DNA of 64,000 nt from an uncultured Oscillospiraceae bacterium (GTDB lineage: Bacteria > Bacillota > Clostridia > Oscillospirales > Oscillospiraceae), in the NCBI GenBank assembly GCA_934591635.1, contig CAKTPI010000003.1, positions 1-64,000 on the forward strand. Reading direction: 5' to 3'. The notes below the pieces were generated by a model, which saw nothing but the letters and a program-made list of their open reading frames with translations, was not told where the DNA came from and ran no database searches. Made by a program: the position numbers and the translations under genes. Positions 8,697 through 16,268 of this stretch are shown piece after piece. Position 1 is the stretch's first letter; every line of letters starts with the position of its first letter.

Positions 8697-9566
8697 ATGG
8701 CAACTACCGGATTGTATTCCCAGCACCTGGACAATGTTAAAGTACGCCACCTGCGCGATGCCATTCTTGCCATTGTGCTGACGATTTTGGCGGCGGCAAC
8801 ATTGTTCCCAATTGTCTATATGATTTTGTCGGCTTTTGGCCCCAATGTTTCCACGGCCGGCAACATGCGCACCATTCTGCCCTCTCGTTTTACGCTGGAG
8901 TCCTTCCAGGCGTTCTTTGATTTCAGCGAGTATTCTCTCCGCTGGATCATCAATAGCTGTATTGTGGCATCCTGCGCCGTGATCGGCAACGTGATTTTTG
9001 CCTCCATGGCCGGTTACGCCTTTGCAAAGATCAAGTTCAAGGGCAGCGGCTTCCTGTTTGCCATGATCCTTGTGGCCATGATGATCCCCTATCAGGTCAC
9101 GCAGGTTCCGCTCTATATCCTCATGGTGCGCAAGTTCTCGCTGACCAACACGTATCCGGCAATGATCCTGCCGGGACTGTGCACGGCGTATAACATTTTC
9201 CTGTGCAAGCAGTTTTTTACGGGCCTGCCCACGCCGCTCATTGAAAGTGCCAAGATTGAAGGCTGCAATCAGTTTCAGATTTTTGTTAAAATCATTCTTC
9301 CTTTGGCAAAGACGGTTCTGGCGGTTATGGCAATCAACACATTTATGTCCAGCTGGAATGATTTCTTCTGGCCCTTCCTGGTAACAAAGGATCCTGCGAT
9401 GTATACTATTCAGGTTGGCCTGAAGCAGTTCAAGTTTGCAAACGAAACCCTGTTTGCCCCTATGATGGCTGGTGCCACGGTTTCTGCTCTGCCCATGTTT
9501 ATTCTGTTTTTCGCGTTGCAGAAGTACTTCATGGAAGGTGTCACCATTGGCGCTGTCAAGGGCTGA
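8697..9566 (+). CDS. Sugar ABC transporter permease, MalG/UgpE-like
   Basis: Second membrane subunit (289 residues) with six hydrophobic segments. The EAA loop is present (IESAKIEGCNQFQIFVKIIL) and the protein ends VTIGAVKG, typical of the MalG/UgpE group. AAGGAGGG precedes the ATG. It should pair with the preceding permease to form the channel. Confidence 0.9.
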   Translation: MATTGLYSQHLDNVKVRHLRDAILAIVLTILAAATLFPIVYMILSAFGPNVSTAGNMRTILPSRFTLESFQAFFDFSEYSLRWIINSCIVASCAVIGNVIFASMAGYAFAKIKFKGSGFLFAMILVAMMIPYQVTQVPLYILMVRKFSLTNTYPAMILPGLCTAYNIFLCKQFFTGLPTPLIESAKIEGCNQFQIFVKIILPLAKTVLAVMAINTFMSSWNDFFWPFLVTKDPAMYTIQVGLKQFKFANETLFAPMMAGATVSALPMFILFFALQKYFMEGVTIGAVKG

Positions 9567-9579
9567 TTCGAACAAATGC

Positions 9580-9608
9580 AGCCCCCACTTTTATCAGTGG
9601 GGGCTGTT
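9580..9608 (+). terminator. Intercistronic stem-loop
   Basis: AGCCCCCACT (9580-9589) pairs with AGTGGGGGCT (9596-9605); only a weak T stretch follows. It separates transport genes from the enzyme genes and probably lowers, rather than stops, downstream expression. Confidence 0.6.
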
Positions 9609-9624
9609 GTACTGAGGAGATAAT

Positions 9625-10590
9625 ATGATTCGGAATTTTCAATCATCAGATAGTGCGGCTTTACTGGCGCTTTGGAATACTGCCGGTGTGAAGCTTGGTT
9701 TTGCATCGCAGAATGAGGGGGATTTTTCGCGTTTGCTCCTTGCTCATCCCAATTTCTCTCCGGACTATACCTTTGTCCTGGAAGAGAAGGGAAAAGTGCA
9801 GGGTTTCATCAATGGCTGTACCGGTTTGGATATCCCAAAGGGGGATATCCGGGGGTATGTCAGCTGCCTGATTCTTGCTGAACAGGCAGATAACGAGAGC
9901 AACACCCATCTCTTGCTGGCTGCTTTGGAAGAAGCTTTTCGCAATGCGGGCAGAACCTATAGCGCGGTCACGTTTTTCAATCCCATTCGCCTTCCGTGGG
10001 TGATTCCCGGAACCCTGGGGCATCAGCATAATAATGCGCCTGGCATTGCGCTGGACATCCCCCTGCATGATCGGATGCTGCAATTCGGCTACAAAGAATC
10101 CACCCGGGAGTGTGCCATGTACCTGAATCTGGCTGATTTTCAGATGCCGGACTGGGTTGCGGAAAAGGCTAAAAAAATGGCGGCAGAGGGATATCATGTG
10201 GAGCGATACGATGCTTCCTGCCATTTGGGGTTGGAGGCAATGGTGGATGCACTCGGAAACCCTATGTGGTCGGCTGAAATTCCGGCGGCTGGAAGAACAA
10301 ACATGGACCTGCTTGTTGGGCTGAAGGATAATACCTGCGCGGGCTTTACCGGCCCGGTCTACCCGGAGAAAACCGGACGGGGTTACTTCGCCGGCCTGGG
10401 CGTTGCCCCTCAATTTGAGGGCCACGGGCTGGGAACATTGCTTTTTTATCGCCTGTTGGAGCGGGAAAAGCAGATGGGTTCCCAATATATGTCGTTGTTT
10501 ACTGGAGAAGAGAATCACGCCCGGTTTATTTATCTGGGTGCGGGATTCCGTATTGTGCGGACATTTGGTGTCCTGCTGAAGGAGCTGTGA
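9625..10590 (+). CDS. GNAT family N-acetyltransferase
   Basis: A 321-residue cytosolic protein with two GNAT-like halves. The N-terminal half (about 1-150) carries VLEEKGKVQGFINGC; the C-terminal half (about 175-321) has the acetyl-CoA-binding pattern GLGVAPQFEGHGLGTLLFYRL, the family's motif A. GAGGAG precedes the ATG. It lies in the operon between the importer and a PIG-L-type deacetylase, only four bases before the latter. From context it may N-acetylate an amino sugar, for example one derived from de-N-acetylated peptidoglycan. The substrate is inference; the fold is secure. Confidence 0.85.
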   Translation: MIRNFQSSDSAALLALWNTAGVKLGFASQNEGDFSRLLLAHPNFSPDYTFVLEEKGKVQGFINGCTGLDIPKGDIRGYVSCLILAEQADNESNTHLLLAALEEAFRNAGRTYSAVTFFNPIRLPWVIPGTLGHQHNNAPGIALDIPLHDRMLQFGYKESTRECAMYLNLADFQMPDWVAEKAKKMAAEGYHVERYDASCHLGLEAMVDALGNPMWSAEIPAAGRTNMDLLVGLKDNTCAGFTGPVYPEKTGRGYFAGLGVAPQFEGHGLGTLLFYRLLEREKQMGSQYMSLFTGEENHARFIYLGAGFRIVRTFGVLLKEL

Positions 10591-10594
10591 GAAA

Positions 10595-11296
10595 ATGAAA
10601 GAACATACAATTCTTGCTATCGGTGCACACGTTGGGGATGCGGAACTGACAGCTGGCGCACTGCTTGCGACCTGCGCTGTTCATGGCGGGAAAGCGGTTA
10701 CACTTGCCCTGACGGCAGGGGAGAAGGGCGCACCCGCCGGTGCGGACATTGCGGAATACCGCAAAGGGAAAATCGCTGAGGCAGAGGCATTTGCAAAGGA
10801 GTTGGGCGGTGAGGCATATGTTTTGCCCTACGATGATGGTCTGCTGCCCGACAATGATGAGGTCCGTTTTGCTGTGTGCGATATCATCCGAAAGGTAAAG
10901 CCTGATATCATCGTGACCCATCATGAAAACAGCATGCACAAGGATCATATGACCTGCCACAGAATTGTGGTAGATGCTTGGTTTTACGCTGCAATTGAGG
11001 GCTTCCAGCGGGATCTCCCCAAGCACTTTGCACGGCATCTTTACTTTGCGGAAAACTGGGAAGATGCTCCCGGCTTTGAACCCTATGTTTATCTGGATGT
11101 GACGGATGGATACTCCCTATGGGAAAAGGCGATTGAACATCATTGGTTTGCTGTGCATTCCACCAGTTTCCCCTACAAGGAGTATTATTCCCACCTGAAG
11201 CGTCTGCGCGGCATCCAGGGCAGGAAGGGTTACTGCGAGTGCTTCATGATTCCAAAAGAGCAGTATAAGCTGGTGCAGTCACTGGAGGAAATTTGA
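10595..11296 (+). CDS. PIG-L/LmbE family deacetylase-like protein with altered active-site motif
   Basis: A 233-residue protein of the zinc-dependent N-acetyl-sugar deacetylase family (MshB, BshB, LmbE). Zinc ligands appear conserved: His12 and Asp15 in AHVGDAE, and the C-terminal HKDH (His115/His118). The family motif is AHPDD, whose first Asp is the catalytic base in MshB-type enzymes; here positions 13-14 are Val-Gly, so that Asp is absent. It may use another base, hydrolyse a different bond, or act without deacetylase activity. It is tightly linked to the GNAT gene before it (4 bases) and to murQ after it (1 base). Confidence 0.82.
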   Translation: MKEHTILAIGAHVGDAELTAGALLATCAVHGGKAVTLALTAGEKGAPAGADIAEYRKGKIAEAEAFAKELGGEAYVLPYDDGLLPDNDEVRFAVCDIIRKVKPDIIVTHHENSMHKDHMTCHRIVVDAWFYAAIEGFQRDLPKHFARHLYFAENWEDAPGFEPYVYLDVTDGYSLWEKAIEHHWFAVHSTSFPYKEYYSHLKRLRGIQGRKGYCECFMIPKEQYKLVQSLEEI

Positions 11297-11297
11297 C

Positions 11298-12194
11298 ATG
11301 GTGGAATTACAGAAAATTGCCACAGAGCAGCGCAATCCCAATACGATGAATATCGATACCCTTTCTACCCGTGACATGATAAACCTGATTAACCGGGAGG
11401 ACCATCGGGTTGCTGAAGCCGTTGAAGAGGTGACGGACAAAATTGCCGAAGCAGTGGATGTGATTGCCGATTGCCTGAGCAAGGGCGGCAGGCTGATTTA
11501 CTGCGGAGCAGGTACCTCCGGGAGGCTGGGCATCCTAGATGCCGTGGAGTGCCCGCCTACCTATTCCACTGACCCTGAAACCGTCCAGGCCCTGATGGCC
11601 GGAGGCTATGACGCTATTTTTAAGGCTGTTGAGGGGGCAGAAGACAGCAAAGAACTGGGCAAAGAAGACATGGAAGGTATCCATTTCTGTAAAAAAGACG
11701 TGCTGGTAGGTATTGCTGCCAGCGGCCGTACTCCGTATGTGCTGGGCTGTATGGAGTTTGCAAAGGAAGTAGGGGCACCGACAATTTCCGTGACCTGCTG
11801 CCCCGGAAGTGTCTTGGATCAATTTGCGGATATCGGCATTGCTCCGGCTCCCGGCCCCGAGGTTGTCACCGGTTCGACCCGGATGAAATCGGGTACCGCG
11901 CAAAAAATGGTGCTGAACATGCTGTCCACTGGCACCATGATTAAGCTGGGGAAGGTCTACAGCAACCTAATGGTTGACGTCAAGCCCTCCAATGAGAAGC
12001 TGATCCGCCGCTGCATTACCATTGTTTGCACGGCTGCTGAATGCTCTGAGGAGGAGGCGACAAGAGCCCTCGAGCAATGCGATTATCGCCCGAAAGCTGC
12101 CATTGTAATGGTGCTGTGCGGTGTTGACGCGGACGCTGCCCGGAAGCTGCTGGACAAGGCTGAGGGACGGATTGCCATGGTATTGCAAGCATAA
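11298..12194 (+). CDS. murQ: N-acetylmuramic acid 6-phosphate etherase
   Basis: Cytosolic lyase that removes the lactyl ether from MurNAc-6-phosphate, giving GlcNAc-6-phosphate and D-lactate. The 298-residue protein shows the family start TEQRNPNTMNIDTLST, the SIS-domain phosphosugar site GAGTSGRLGILDAVECPPTY, KAVEGAEDS, and GSTRMKSGTAQKMVLNMLST; length is standard. The ATG at 11298 follows GGAGGAAATTTGAC. It needs a phosphorylated substrate, but the neighbouring importer is an ABC system that delivers unphosphorylated sugar and no kinase (MurK, AnmK) is in the locus. The kinase must be elsewhere or unrecognised. Confidence 0.96.
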   Translation: MVELQKIATEQRNPNTMNIDTLSTRDMINLINREDHRVAEAVEEVTDKIAEAVDVIADCLSKGGRLIYCGAGTSGRLGILDAVECPPTYSTDPETVQALMAGGYDAIFKAVEGAEDSKELGKEDMEGIHFCKKDVLVGIAASGRTPYVLGCMEFAKEVGAPTISVTCCPGSVLDQFADIGIAPAPGPEVVTGSTRMKSGTAQKMVLNMLSTGTMIKLGKVYSNLMVDVKPSNEKLIRRCITIVCTAAECSEEEATRALEQCDYRPKAAIVMVLCGVDADAARKLLDKAEGRIAMVLQA

Positions 12195-12207
12195 GGGGGA
12201 AAAGAAA

Positions 12208-13347
12208 ATGGTTTTGTTTGGCGCTGACCGAGTGGGGTCATATTCAAATCTGCTGCACGGCCGCGTGGCACTCCTGACGAGTCCTTCAGGCCGTACCAGT
12301 GGGAATGTTCCTACTATTGATGTGCTGAAGCAGTGCTGCGATCTGCGGCTGCTCCTTGCTCCGGAACACGGTGTCCGGGGGGATAAGGCGGCAGGTGCAC
12401 TGTTTTCCGATGAGGTTGACCCGGAGAGTAGATTACCGGTACGTAGCCTTTATACCAAAACATCAAAGCGGTTGTCCCTGGAAACATTGGCGCTGTTTGA
12501 TACGTTGGTTTACGATATTGCAGATGTAGGCTGCCGGTACTACACGTTTCTTACGACGCTGCGCTATTGCATTGAGGACTGCGCTGCGGCCGACAAGCGA
12601 CTGATCGTCCTTGATCGGCCGAATCCATTGGGAGATCGGGTCGAGGGAGGCTTGCTGCGGCCGGAGACCCAGAGCTTTGTCGGCGGCTATGAGATCCCAG
12701 TGTGCTATGGTCTCACCTGCGGCGAACTGGCTGAGATGATAAATGGGGAGTTGGGCTGTCATTGTGACCTGCATGTTATCCCGTGCAGTGGCCTGACGAG
12801 AGAAATGACCTTCCGGGACATGGGGCACTATTGGGTCATGCCCAGCCTGGGCATACCCCGGTTCGAGACTGCTTTGCTATACCCCGGTACCTGCCTGATT
12901 GAGGGTACCAATCTGTCTGAGGGCAGAGGTACTGCAGATCCCTTTGCCATTCTGGGGGCACCCTTTATCCGGGCGGAGGCATTCAGCCGCGCCGTTAATG
13001 ATATGGCTTGCCCCGGGGTGATTGCAACGCCGGTATATTTTACTCCTACCACATCCAAGCATCATGGTATCCTTTGCGGCGGCATTCATCTACATATTGT
13101 GGATGAAGCAACGCTCCAGCCTGCCGCATTGGGCGTGAAACTGTTGGATTTACTCCGAATCATGTATCCGAATGATTTCCGCTTTTTAGATCCGGTACGC
13201 CCTGATGGAAAACCCTTCATTTCCTTACTCGCAGGCCATCGGGACTTTGAGAACCCAAATTGGAGTGCAGAGGAGCTGCTGAACCGTTATGCGTCAGAGA
13301 GCCAGACATTCCGGGCACGGAAAGCAAAATATGAGCGTTACCACTGA
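12208..13347 (+). CDS. namZ: Exo-beta-N-acetylmuramidase (DUF1343, NamZ)
   Basis: Family GH171, which removes non-reducing-end MurNAc from peptidoglycan fragments. The 379-residue protein has hallmark stretches LLLAPEHGVRGDKAAG, VYDIADVGCRYYTFLTTL, VLDRPNPLGD, PGTCLIEGTNLSEGRGT and YFTPTTSKHHG. An in-frame extension to 12121 runs inside murQ and is rejected: AGGGGGA lies directly before the ATG at 12208-12210. There is no signal peptide, unlike the secreted Bacillus subtilis enzyme, so the reaction is probably cytosolic on imported fragments. It follows murQ by 13 bases and precedes nagZ by 13. Confidence 0.93.
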   Translation: MVLFGADRVGSYSNLLHGRVALLTSPSGRTSGNVPTIDVLKQCCDLRLLLAPEHGVRGDKAAGALFSDEVDPESRLPVRSLYTKTSKRLSLETLALFDTLVYDIADVGCRYYTFLTTLRYCIEDCAAADKRLIVLDRPNPLGDRVEGGLLRPETQSFVGGYEIPVCYGLTCGELAEMINGELGCHCDLHVIPCSGLTREMTFRDMGHYWVMPSLGIPRFETALLYPGTCLIEGTNLSEGRGTADPFAILGAPFIRAEAFSRAVNDMACPGVIATPVYFTPTTSKHHGILCGGIHLHIVDEATLQPAALGVKLLDLLRIMYPNDFRFLDPVRPDGKPFISLLAGHRDFENPNWSAEELLNRYASESQTFRARKAKYERYH

Positions 13348-13360
13348 GGAGTGAGATCAA

Positions 13361-14893
13361 ATGGAAATGACATTGAAGCAAATGCTGGGCCAGAAGCTGG
13401 AATACGGATTCCATGGCACTGAAATGACGGAAGCATTCAAAAATCTGATCCGGGAATATAAGATCGGAAATGTTATTATTTTCCGCCGCAATGTAGAAAG
13501 CGCCGCGCAGCTGCGCCGCCTGTGTGCGGAAATTCGGGATTTTATTTTGCAGGAAACGGGTTACCCTCCTTTTATTATCATCGATGAAGAGGGCGGAATG
13601 GTATCCAGGCTGCCCCGGGATGCGGTGAATGTTCCGGGGGCAATGGCGGTTGCTGCCACGGGTGACCCGGAAAATGCCCGCCGGGCGTCTGAAATTACCA
13701 TCCGCCAGTTGCAGGGACTGGGTGTGAATTTTAACATGGCGCCCGTACTGGATGTAAACAGCAATCCAGACAACCCTGTGATTGGTGTTCGAAGCTACGG
13801 TGATGTGTCGGAGAAGGTAGCGGCCTTTGGCTGTGCTTCTATTGCGCCATACCAGAACAGCGGTGTGCACTGCTGTATCAAGCATTTTCCGGGGCATGGC
13901 GATACAGCAGTAGACAGCCATCTGGGTCTGCCTCGGGTGGACAAGACGGAGGAAGAGCTGGAGCAGTTGGAGCTGATTCCTTTCCGACGTGCCATTGAGG
14001 CAGGGGCACCTGCTGTCATGATGAGTCATGTCCTTTTTCCGCACATCGAGACAGAGCAGGTGCCATGCACCATGTCCCGGTATATGGTGACGGAATTGCT
14101 GCGAAAAAAAATGGGCTTCCGAGGCCTGATTTTCACGGATTGTATGGAGATGCTTGCTATCCGTGACCATTATGGTACACCGCAGGGTGTCGTGGCTTCC
14201 ATCAAGGCCGGCGTGGATATTGCTGAGATTTCTGCCACATTCGAGCTGGAGGAACAGGCTGCCTGGGCGGTCAATGAGGCTGCAAAGCGGGGCGAATTTG
14301 ACTTGGAAGAGCTCAAAGCATCCGTGGAGCGTATTCTGGAATTCAAGCGTCGGCTGTTTTCTAAACCGGAACCGAATCTGTGCAATCGGGACGAGGATCG
14401 GCAGTCTGTCCTGCAGATGAGCCGTGCAGCCGTCAGCCAGCTGGGCGGCACGCCGTTTGCGGCGGACGCGGATACGTTTTTCTGCGGGTGCGCGGACTAC
14501 CGGGTATCCGGTGTTGCCAATGAGGATAGCGGAGCAGTTACTTTTCCGGAATTCATGGCAAAGGCATTCCACACAAAGTGTCTTGTAACCCCCAAGGATC
14601 CAACGGAGGCGGATATCCACCATGCGGTAGAGCAGGCGGCACCTTTCCGCCAAATCGTTGTCGGTACCTGTAACGGTCATTTGTTCCGTGGCCAGCTGAA
14701 GCTTGTGGAAGCATTGGCAGAGCTGCAGAAGCCTCTTGCGGTTGTTGCCCTGCGCAATCCGTATGACCTGACTTCTGTTCCGGATGGCCTCTGGAAGTTG
14801 GCTTCCTACGACTATGAGGAGCCGGCTCTTCACGCACTGGAGGGTGTTCTGCGTGGGGAATCGGCCAAGGGCATTTGTCCGGTAAAGCTGTAA
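13361..14893 (+). CDS. nagZ: Beta-N-acetylglucosaminidase, glycoside hydrolase family 3 (NagZ)
   Basis: Cleaves non-reducing GlcNAc from muropeptides or GlcNAc-MurNAc. The 510-residue protein has the NagZ signature KHFPGHGDTAVDSHLGLP with its Asp-His acid/base dyad, the DEEGGMVSRL stretch, and the nucleophile Asp in FTDCMEM. A C-terminal GH3 domain (about 345-510) follows the barrel. GGAGTGAG precedes the ATG. No signal peptide is present, which, with the same feature in NamZ, places the pathway inside the cell. It is the last gene of the operon and is followed by a strong terminator. Confidence 0.95.
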   Translation: MEMTLKQMLGQKLEYGFHGTEMTEAFKNLIREYKIGNVIIFRRNVESAAQLRRLCAEIRDFILQETGYPPFIIIDEEGGMVSRLPRDAVNVPGAMAVAATGDPENARRASEITIRQLQGLGVNFNMAPVLDVNSNPDNPVIGVRSYGDVSEKVAAFGCASIAPYQNSGVHCCIKHFPGHGDTAVDSHLGLPRVDKTEEELEQLELIPFRRAIEAGAPAVMMSHVLFPHIETEQVPCTMSRYMVTELLRKKMGFRGLIFTDCMEMLAIRDHYGTPQGVVASIKAGVDIAEISATFELEEQAAWAVNEAAKRGEFDLEELKASVERILEFKRRLFSKPEPNLCNRDEDRQSVLQMSRAAVSQLGGTPFAADADTFFCGCADYRVSGVANEDSGAVTFPEFMAKAFHTKCLVTPKDPTEADIHHAVEQAAPFRQIVVGTCNGHLFRGQLKLVEALAELQKPLAVVALRNPYDLTSVPDGLWKLASYDYEEPALHALEGVLRGESAKGICPVKL

Positions 14894-14897
14894 AGGA

Positions 14898-14934
14898 AAG
14901 GGCGATGCATGCTGATGATGCATCGCCCTTTTGC
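14898..14934 (+). terminator. Terminator of the cell-wall sugar operon
   Basis: A 13-bp perfect stem (AAGGGCGATGCAT 14898-14910 with ATGCATCGCCCTT 14918-14930) runs into a TTTT stretch. Confidence 0.88.
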
Positions 14935-15136
14935 ACGTGCAGTAGGTAAACAAAGCGGTGGCTGAATTGCCGATGAAATGAGAAAGCAGTTTCTTATTGA
15001 ATCACGAATGGAGAAAAATGTAATGCATTTTTTAGAATAAAAAACTTTTATAATTAGTTGAAATGCATAAATTCTGTTTAGAAAAATGATGCACTTTGGA
15101 CAGTGGCAAAATGGAAAACACTTTCGTTAATAACCG

Positions 15137-15165
15137 TTGACGGAGTAAAAAGGGGGTGCTATATT
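15137..15165 (+). promoter_or_regulatory. Promoter of the starch/maltodextrin operon
   Basis: TTGACG (15137-15142), 17-base spacer, TATATT (15160-15165). An imperfect palindrome CGTTAATAACCG (about 15125-15136) abuts the -35 box and could be bound by the LacI-type regulator encoded at 21002; that link is inference. The A/T-rich stretch 14940-15130 contains scattered ATGCAT words but no gene. Confidence 0.7.
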
Positions 15166-15197
15166 GGGGTCATCCAATAAAAACAGGAGGGACAAAA

Positions 15198-16199
15198 ATG
15201 AAAAAAATAATCGCTGCTTTTCTTGCTGTAATGCTTCTGATGTCAGCATTGCCGATGGTGGTTGGTGCAGAGGAAGCGAATCCTGTAACCATGGTTCCGG
15301 TGGCTGTCCAGGTTCCGGAGAAGTGGGGTGTTCCCAGCCTGTGGGCATGGTCTGATGACGGCACAAACGCCTTTGCTGCTTGGCCTGGCGAGGAACTGGA
15401 CGTGCTGGCCGAGGGCTGGTATTACACCTATGTGCCGGAGTATGTTCAGAATGTCATTGTCAATGCGAACCAGGGTACTGACGATGCTGTGCAGACAGAC
15501 GCGCTTGCCGTGGAGGCCGGCAAAGAGGTTTGGATTACCGTTGCCGAGGATTTGAGCACTACGATCTCCTACGATGCACAGCTGCGAGTAGAGATTCCGG
15601 AATATGTGGAGCGGTTTGTGGTGCATGCCTATGTTCCGCTGTCCTGGAAAACTGCCAACCTTTGGGCTTGGTCCGCACCGGATGGCACCAATGCGTTTGA
15701 GAGTTGGCCCGGCAAAGAAATGAAAGAGGGCGAGGATGGTTGGTTTACCGGCAGGGTGCCTACCTGGGTCAATTCCCTGATTGTAAATGGAAATAACGGA
15801 AGTGTTCAAACTGAGGATATTTCCATTGAAGGCAAGGAATTGTGGCTTACCGTCTATAAAGATCTTACTTATGATCTGAGCTATGAGGACCCCAACAAGG
15901 CAGTGGAAGATATAACTGTGCATGCCCAAATTCCTGCTGACTGGGCAGACCCCTGCTGCTGGGCTTGGTCCGCGCCGGATGGCACCAATGCCTTTGCAAA
16001 CTGGCCGGGGCAGCCGCTGGAGCAGGACGGCGACTGGTACACCATTCAGGTGCCGGGCTGGATCAATTCCATCATTATCAATGGCAACGGTGGCACTGTT
16101 CAGACGGCGGATTTGTCCGTTGAATCCGGCAAAGAGATATGGATCACGGTTCAGGATGCTGAGAACGCGGCTGTCGCTTACGAGGCTCCCAAGGCATAA
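15198..16199 (+). CDS. Secreted protein of three tandem CBM26-like starch-binding modules
   Basis: A 333-residue protein with a signal peptide (MKKIIAAFLAV core, cleavage near VVGA-EE, residue 24) and three repeats at about 34-115, 140-220 and 239-318. Each repeat has LWAWS or CWAWS, DGTNAF, WPG, a Gly-Trp-Tyr/Phe step, a Val-Asn-Gly stretch, then VQT and W-ITV or W-LTV. This matches family 26 carbohydrate-binding modules, which use aromatic residues to bind starch. There is no catalytic domain, LPXTG, S-layer motif or lipobox, so it should be free in the medium or held by carbohydrate. Start chosen for AGGAGG eight bases upstream; an open extension to 15156 has none. It heads an operon with a maltodextrin-type importer and a GH13 enzyme. 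Biased codon use suggests high expression. Confidence 0.85.
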   Translation: MKKIIAAFLAVMLLMSALPMVVGAEEANPVTMVPVAVQVPEKWGVPSLWAWSDDGTNAFAAWPGEELDVLAEGWYYTYVPEYVQNVIVNANQGTDDAVQTDALAVEAGKEVWITVAEDLSTTISYDAQLRVEIPEYVERFVVHAYVPLSWKTANLWAWSAPDGTNAFESWPGKEMKEGEDGWFTGRVPTWVNSLIVNGNNGSVQTEDISIEGKELWLTVYKDLTYDLSYEDPNKAVEDITVHAQIPADWADPCCWAWSAPDGTNAFANWPGQPLEQDGDWYTIQVPGWINSIIINGNGGTVQTADLSVESGKEIWITVQDAENAAVAYEAPKA

Positions 16200-16218
16200 T
16201 TTGTATTCTTGTTTGCTG

Positions 16219-16240
16219 GCGGGTACACACGTGTACCCGC
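16219..16240 (+). repeat. Perfect intercistronic stem-loop
   Basis: GCGGGTACAC pairs with GTGTACCCGC around an AC loop. No T-tract follows. It lies between the starch-binding protein and the lipoprotein genes and is probably a mRNA 3'-end stabiliser or weak attenuator, keeping the secreted product more abundant. Confidence 0.7.
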
Positions 16241-16268
16241 TGGCGCTGTATCAAGGAGGCGTAATGAA

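Noticed and set aside
13217..14953. A 578-codon minus-strand open frame across nagZ
   Set aside because: Antisense to a clear NagZ; no start signal and no recognisable domain.
14940..15120. A possible CRISPR or repeat array from repeated ATGCAT words
   Set aside because: The words are short, unevenly spaced and in an A/T-rich stretch; there are no repeat-spacer units.
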